Source of the DNA: CAYHGV01 sp964356135
GTDB lineage: Bacteria > Hydrothermota > Tepidihabitantia > CAYHGV01
Assembly (NCBI GenBank): GCA_964356135.1
Contig: CAYHGV010000023.1
Span: 1 to 33,799, forward strand
Direction: 5' to 3'
Length of the DNA stretch: 33,799 bases
In this document: positions 29,697-33,799 of the stretch, piece after piece
How the letters are laid out: each line of letters starts with the position of its first letter
How positions within the stretch are numbered: position 1 is the stretch's first letter
Notes under the pieces: model-generated
What the model was told of the DNA's origin: nothing
The model's database searches: none
Seen by the model: the letters and a program-made list of their open reading frames with translations, nothing else
Program-made: the position numbers and the translations under genes

Positions 29697-31826
29697 TCAG
29701 TTTTTGAAACTGACTCGATTACCGTCGGTCGTAATCGTCAAGCCACCGTCTTCGAGTGTGTAGACTTCTTGTACGCCCGACAATTTGAGTGCTGCCAGGG
29801 TTTCCGCCGGGACAGCCTTATCCTGGGCAATGACCAGATATTGGTATTTGAGGGGTGAGATACTGGCAAGATCCTTGTCCTTTGCCAGGTACAGGACGGT
29901 TACCGAATCGGCTAACGGCTTAAATTCGTTGAGGAACATTATGGAAATATTTTTATACATAAGCCGCAGGCCCAACGATCGATCGAGGTTGAAAAGTCGA
30001 GCCTGGGCACCGAGACCCTGCAAATCAAGCCGATTTTCAACAATGATTTTTTCGCCGGTTTTAATAGTAACCGAGTCGGAAACGGGGAGTAGGAGACGTT
30101 TAATTTTGAATTCTGTTAGATTGTCGGTTTTTTTATAGTCGTTAACGGTCGGCAGAGTTACCAGGTCAAGTGTCCGTAGTCCCCGGCTGCGGAGAAAATC
30201 GGCGACAATCGTGCTGCCCGAGCCGTTATTCCAGAGTAAGTTCCGGCCGTTGGGAAAACGGACAAATGCGGCGTTGCCCCGGGTGAGGGCAAGAACCGAG
30301 AGCTCCAACCGTTTCGGCTGGAAAAGTCCGATGAAGATAAAGAAATTAATCCCGATTAGCAGAGAATAGGCAAACAGCCGTTTGGTCCAGGGCTTCGTAA
30401 GGTAAAAAGCTAAAACAATCATGCCGTAGCTGAAGACTATCAGGAGCAGAGAAGGTCGGCCGGTAGTCAGACTGGCGAATGATAATCCACCGATAAAAGC
30501 GGCAATTTTTAAGATCAGAGCCAAGACGAGCCAGGTCGCCTGGGCAAACAGATTGGCGACGGTTGAACTTACCAGATTAAACAGCGGGATGAGAAAACCT
30601 AACGGGGTTGCCAACCCCACCAACGGGACGATTGCGAGATTGGCAAACAGCGAGAGTAGGGGGAACCGGTGGAAGCTGTAGAGGAGGAGGGGTGTTGCAC
30701 CCAGCTGGGCAGCGGCCGAAACCGATAACGGTGCGATAAGATTTTTCTGGATAATTTTCGGAAAGCGGGCTTTGCCGAGGAAGAGATAGATTTTTTCATA
30801 AAAGATAATCAAGCCGAGGGTGGCAGCAAACGATAGCTGGAAACTCGATTCGAACAGAGCAAAGGGAGAAACGGTGAGAATCACGATTGCCGCGACGAAG
30901 ATCGCGTTGAGCGGGTTGGCACGCCGCTCTAAAAAGAGCCCGAGAAATGCCAGAAACGACATGAGCGCGGCACGGACGACCGAGGGGCTAAACTGGGTGA
31001 TACTGACATAGAGAATGAGAATTATACCTATCAGCCCAATAGCGATGCCGGGCTTAAGGCGAATTACTTTAAAAAAGAGAAACAGGACGCTGGCTAAAAT
31101 GCCGACATTGAGACCGGATACTGCCAGGATATGCATCACCCCGGTAAGGGCAAAAGCCAGGCGGGTTGCTTTGGAGATTTCACTCTTCTCACCCAGGATG
31201 AGTCCGGAGAGGAGCGCGCCTTCTTCACCGGGTAGGAACCGATCAATGGTTTTAAAAAAATAGCGGCGTATCGGTAGAATGACCGCCTGCATCACGATAT
31301 TGCCTTTCCGTTTTGCTATCGGTATCAGATTTTCGGTCTTTACCGTTCCGAAAATACCTTGCCGGTGATAAAATTTATTGAAATCGAAAAGGTGAGGGTT
31401 GTTCGGATAATCGAGGGGTTGGATTTCTCCGTCGAACTGGACGAGGTCGCCGTAATCCAGGATTTGAGGGTTCTGAAGAAAAACCCTGCCGGAAATTGGG
31501 AATTCCTTGCCGCCGACGGTAATTTTTTTGAGCCTGAGGGTGTAGCGGGGGAGAAATCCCGAGAGGGTGGGTTCTTCCGCCACGATCGCTTCAAAACGGG
31601 CACGATGCGCGTAAAGCTTTTGGTAATTCATTGGTTGGCGGAGGTTGGTGTTGACGAGTGCGAGGCTGAAAACCGTAAGGTAGAGCGAGTAACCTTTTGT
31701 CCATCGCATCATGCCGAATCCTAAAACAATTGGTATCGCTGCGATCAAGAGCGGGATGTTGACCCAGAAGCCGATAATAATGCCTATGATCAGAGCGGCG
31801 AGAAATTTCAGGGCTGCATAACGCAT
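29697..31826 (-). CDS. ComEC/Rec2-family membrane protein with degenerate C-terminal domain
   Basis: A 709-residue protein related to the DNA-uptake channel ComEC. The N-terminal part has membrane segments and an OB-like domain (about 70-165, ending FDFNKFYHRQGIFG). The competence domain carries HILAVSGLN at residues 232-240 (usual form H-x-x-A-V-S-G-L-H/N), followed by multiple membrane segments (about 240-510). The last 200 residues align in position with the metallo-beta-lactamase domain. Its HxHxDH metal motif is replaced, however: LDLVTLPTVNDYKKTDNL stands where THxxxDHxGG is normal. It may therefore conduct DNA without the nuclease-like activity, or serve another role. The ATG at 31826 has no Shine-Dalgarno. 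Confidence 0.87.
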   Translation of the reverse strand: MRYAALKFLAALIIGIIIGFWVNIPLLIAAIPIVLGFGMMRWTKGYSLYLTVFSLALVNTNLRQPMNYQKLYAHRARFEAIVAEEPTLSGFLPRYTLRLKKITVGGKEFPISGRVFLQNPQILDYGDLVQFDGEIQPLDYPNNPHLFDFNKFYHRQGIFGTVKTENLIPIAKRKGNIVMQAVILPIRRYFFKTIDRFLPGEEGALLSGLILGEKSEISKATRLAFALTGVMHILAVSGLNVGILASVLFLFFKVIRLKPGIAIGLIGIILILYVSITQFSPSVVRAALMSFLAFLGLFLERRANPLNAIFVAAIVILTVSPFALFESSFQLSFAATLGLIIFYEKIYLFLGKARFPKIIQKNLIAPLSVSAAAQLGATPLLLYSFHRFPLLSLFANLAIVPLVGLATPLGFLIPLFNLVSSTVANLFAQATWLVLALILKIAAFIGGLSFASLTTGRPSLLLIVFSYGMIVLAFYLTKPWTKRLFAYSLLIGINFFIFIGLFQPKRLELSVLALTRGNAAFVRFPNGRNLLWNNGSGSTIVADFLRSRGLRTLDLVTLPTVNDYKKTDNLTEFKIKRLLLPVSDSVTIKTGEKIIVENRLDLQGLGAQARLFNLDRSLGLRLMYKNISIMFLNEFKPLADSVTVLYLAKDKDLASISPLKYQYLVIAQDKAVPAETLAALKLSGVQEVYTLEDGGLTITTDGNRVSFKN

Positions 31827-31849
31827 ACCGGGACATTAAATAATAATTG

Positions 31850-31985
31850 GTTAAATGGTGCGGCTCGACACGAGCCGAAATGGTTAAAAGAGGTAAGAGT
31901 ATTCAACCGGTGTTTAACCTGAATTATCGGTATAGTGAGTAAATGCTGCACATTGCAGTTCGAATTCTGCATAGTCACCGTCCCT
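31850..31985. repeat. Intergenic repeats with hairpin CGGCTCG-aca-CGAGCCG
   Basis: The gap between miaA and the ComEC-like gene. 'ggttaaat' phrases flank a perfect 7-bp hairpin with a 3-nt loop (31861-31877). 'tgcacattgcagttcgaatt' style sequence follows at about 31945-31965. No gene is present, and no T tract suits a miaA terminator. Confidence 0.65.
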
Positions 31986-32008
31986 TCGCGGTTACGCTTG
32001 TTACAATC

Positions 32009-32896
32009 CTACTCTGATATAAATTCGACAACCTTTTCGGCGGTTATGTCCTGGTCAGTATACTCGATCCAGGTTACACCGTCAAGGTGTCGAAACCAGC
32101 TGAGTTGCCGTTTTGCATACTCCTTGGTTTTTTGCTTTGCTTTTCGAACCGCTTCCTCGAACGGGAGATTTCCTTCAATAAAATCGAACAGCTCTCGATA
32201 GCCGAGGGCGTTGAAGGCGTAGAGGTCGCGACTATAGCCCAGGGCTTTGAGGCTTTTTATCTCTTCTAAAAATCCGGATCGGACCATCATATCGAATCGG
32301 TTTTCGATCCGGGCGTAAAGTTCGCTTCTTGGCAGGTCGATTCCAATATAGCAGGGAATAAGGAAGGGCTCGGAGGGTCGGTTGAGATGAGATGAGAGTG
32401 GAATGCCGGTAAGCGCATATACCTCCAACGCCCGAACCGTCCGCTGGTTGTCATGGGGATGAATGCGCGTGGCTGATTCCGGGTCAATTGCTACCAGCTT
32501 TCCGTAGAGATTTGCCTGGAGTTCATTTTTGAGTTCTGCCCGCACGGATGAATCCTTTGGGAGGGTAGCTAATGGTTCGAACAGTGCACGAATGTAAAGC
32601 CCAGACCCACCGACCACCATCGACCTTTTATTGGCGCGTTCGAGTTCTTCGATTATCGTTTGGGCATCACGGGCATAGTCGCCGGCACTGTAGGTTTGGT
32701 CGGGTGTCACAATGTCGATCATATGGAACCGGCTAAAGCCATTTTTTTTAGGTTTTGCCGTGCCAACGTCCATGTACTTATAAATCTGCCGTGAGTCAGC
32801 CGATATAATTTCTAAATTCAGTTGTTCTGCGACCGCGATGCCAATCTCGGTTTTTCCCACTCCGGTAGGACCAACGATGCAGGGAACGGGTATCAT
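32009..32896 (-). CDS. miaA: tRNA dimethylallyltransferase
   Basis: Adds the dimethylallyl group to A37 of tRNAs reading UNN codons. It has 295 residues, slightly shorter than the E. coli enzyme but normal for the family. The P-loop GPTGVGKTE lies at residues 9-17, and SADSRQIYKYMDVGTAKP follows. GGSGLYIRALFEPL, RVLEVY-like VRALEVYALTGIPLS and QKTKEYAKRQLSWFR (the tRNA-binding end) are all present. The ATG at 32896 overlaps the mutL stop by 4 nt (ATGA), so the two are coupled as in many bacteria. Confidence 0.95.
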   Translation of the reverse strand: MIPVPCIVGPTGVGKTEIGIAVAEQLNLEIISADSRQIYKYMDVGTAKPKKNGFSRFHMIDIVTPDQTYSAGDYARDAQTIIEELERANKRSMVVGGSGLYIRALFEPLATLPKDSSVRAELKNELQANLYGKLVAIDPESATRIHPHDNQRTVRALEVYALTGIPLSSHLNRPSEPFLIPCYIGIDLPRSELYARIENRFDMMVRSGFLEEIKSLKALGYSRDLYAFNALGYRELFDFIEGNLPFEEAVRKAKQKTKEYAKRQLSWFRHLDGVTWIEYTDQDITAEKVVEFISE

Positions 32897-33799
32897 AGTC
32901 GCCCGAATCTCTTTTCCAAATCCTCCAGGCTGATCTTGATGACGATCGGGCGACCGTGGGGACAGAAATAGGGGTTTTCACAGGCGAAGAGCCGGTTGAT
33001 CAACGATTCGATTTCCTCCTGAGCCAACGGCTGGCCGGCTTTAACGGCAGATTTACAGGCGACGACCTTGGCAATTTCTTCTCGATAATCCCAGCCCTTT
33101 TTTTCTAACCGGCTAATCTCTTTAAAGAGATCCACCAGATCAGTCCGGTTGAGCTGGGTGCCGGCAGGAACCGCTTCGACGACGACGGTCCGACCGCTGA
33201 ATGCTTTGGATTCAATCCCCAAAGAAGTTAAAATTTCCTGTGTCTCTTCGAATGCCAGATGCTCGGCAGGCGAAAGTTCGATCGGGATCGGAAACAGCAG
33301 CGGTTGGGTGTGGACGTGGTCTTGCTGTTTGAGCAAATCCTCATAGAGAATCCGTTCATGGGCGATGTGCTGGTCAATAATAACATAACCGGTTTGAACC
33401 TGCGCAAAGAGGTAGGTATTGTGGAGCTGCCAGAAGGTTTGGCTGGTGCGTTGGCTATCGGCGGCGAAGGAAAAGGTCGATTGGAGAAGATAGGGTGCCT
33501 GGGCGCCGGTCGGTTGAATTCCTTCAAGCTGCAAAGCCTGACGAACCGCCTGAACCGTGAAATCATACAAGAACCGCTCGTCAATAAATTTTATCTCCTG
33601 CTTGGTCGGATGGATATTGACATCTAACCGGGAGGGGTCGGTTTCGAAGAATAGTATGAAACCGGGATTTCGACCTTGAAGCGTCGGTCCATACCCTTCG
33701 TAAACCGATCTGGTAATGATGCGGTAGCGGACCTGACGGCGATTGAAATAGATGAGCTGTAAGGAAGAATGGGGGCGGGCGAGGGCGGGATTGGTAAGA
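32893..33799 (-). CDS. mutL: DNA mismatch repair protein MutL (5' partial)
   Basis: The C-terminal 301 or so residues of MutL; the frame is open to the right edge, so the N-terminal ATPase domain lies outside. The visible part begins in the transducer domain (YFNRRQVRYRIITRSVYEGYG) and contains DPSRLDVNIHPTKQEIKF, the conserved MutL D-V-N-V-H-P-T-K segment. The C-terminal domain has DQHIAHERILYE, the endonuclease-type motif DQHA-x2-E-x4-E with Ile in place of the Ala, and ends with CPHGRP. Such motifs mark the nicking MutL of organisms without MutH. An internal TTG near 33570 is not a start. miaA follows with a 4-nt overlap. Confidence 0.95.
   Translation of the reverse strand, partial: LTNPALARPHSSLQLIYFNRRQVRYRIITRSVYEGYGPTLQGRNPGFILFFETDPSRLDVNIHPTKQEIKFIDERFLYDFTVQAVRQALQLEGIQPTGAQAPYLLQSTFSFAADSQRTSQTFWQLHNTYLFAQVQTGYVIIDQHIAHERILYEDLLKQQDHVHTQPLLFPIPIELSPAEHLAFEETQEILTSLGIESKAFSGRTVVVEAVPAGTQLNRTDLVDLFKEISRLEKKGWDYREEIAKVVACKSAVKAGQPLAQEEIESLINRLFACENPYFCPHGRPIVIKISLEDLEKRFGRL

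Overview
The window reads as chromosomal DNA of an uncultured bacterium of the FCB type. Candidate phylum WOR-3 (Stahlbacteria) or a close relative is my best guess. The evidence is a secreted subtilase with a Por-type C-terminal sorting domain, a PorV/PorQ-like protein, a CxxC mini-protein, and intergenic spaces packed with degenerate repeats of the kind 'accacagattcacac' and 'ccgtgtcctttgtggtt'. The lineage is inferred from gene content and style, not from a marker gene. No transposase, integrase, phage gene, rRNA or CRISPR array was seen. Thirty protein genes and one tRNA are supported.

Layout. Positions 311-14866 are almost entirely on the minus strand. They hold a geranylgeranyl-reductase-type flavoprotein, an MFS transporter, a complete branched-chain amino acid ABC transporter (livK-livH-livM-livG-livF in transcription order), a queuosine pair (queA then tgt), a small predicted outer-membrane protein, and a tight four-gene operon (SAM methyltransferase, DUF3795 cysteine-rich protein, CPBP membrane protease, AlkZ-like DNA glycosylase). 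At about 14.9-15.2 kb transcription diverges. The plus strand then carries a subtilase, a TPR lipoprotein, rarA and a LolA-like protein as a likely operon. After these come a 105-residue exported protein, a phosphomannomutase/phosphoglucomutase, tRNA-Leu(GAG), a PorV-like protein, rsmG, an aspartate kinase, a kinase/P-loop fusion and a lipoprotein beta-propeller. A bidirectional terminator at 28.77 kb separates these from a second minus-strand block: a secreted helical protein, a ComEC-like protein, miaA and mutL. The mutL gene runs off the right edge.

How genes work together. LivKHMGF would import branched-chain amino acids. QueA and Tgt act in queuosine tRNA modification, and MiaA (A37) and RsmG (16S rRNA) add further RNA modification. 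RarA, MutL and the AlkZ-like enzyme are genome-maintenance proteins. LolA-like, PorV-like, the small barrel, the subtilase and three lipoproteins imply a diderm envelope with outer-membrane export.

The most unusual signals are not protein genes. (1) A vocabulary of short degenerate repeats fills nearly every intergenic gap, including the gaps inside the liv operon, and supplies stop codons and C-terminal tails to several proteins. (2) Small hairpins of fixed geometry are embedded in those repeats, notably TCCGCCA/TGGCGGA with a constant 7-nt loop. (3) Several genes have a good -35/-10 pair placed so that transcription would start at or within a few bases of the start codon, suggesting leaderless mRNAs, while other genes in the same window have strong Shine-Dalgarno sites. 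No clearly new multi-gene system was identified. The glycosylase operon is the best candidate for an uncharacterised functional unit.
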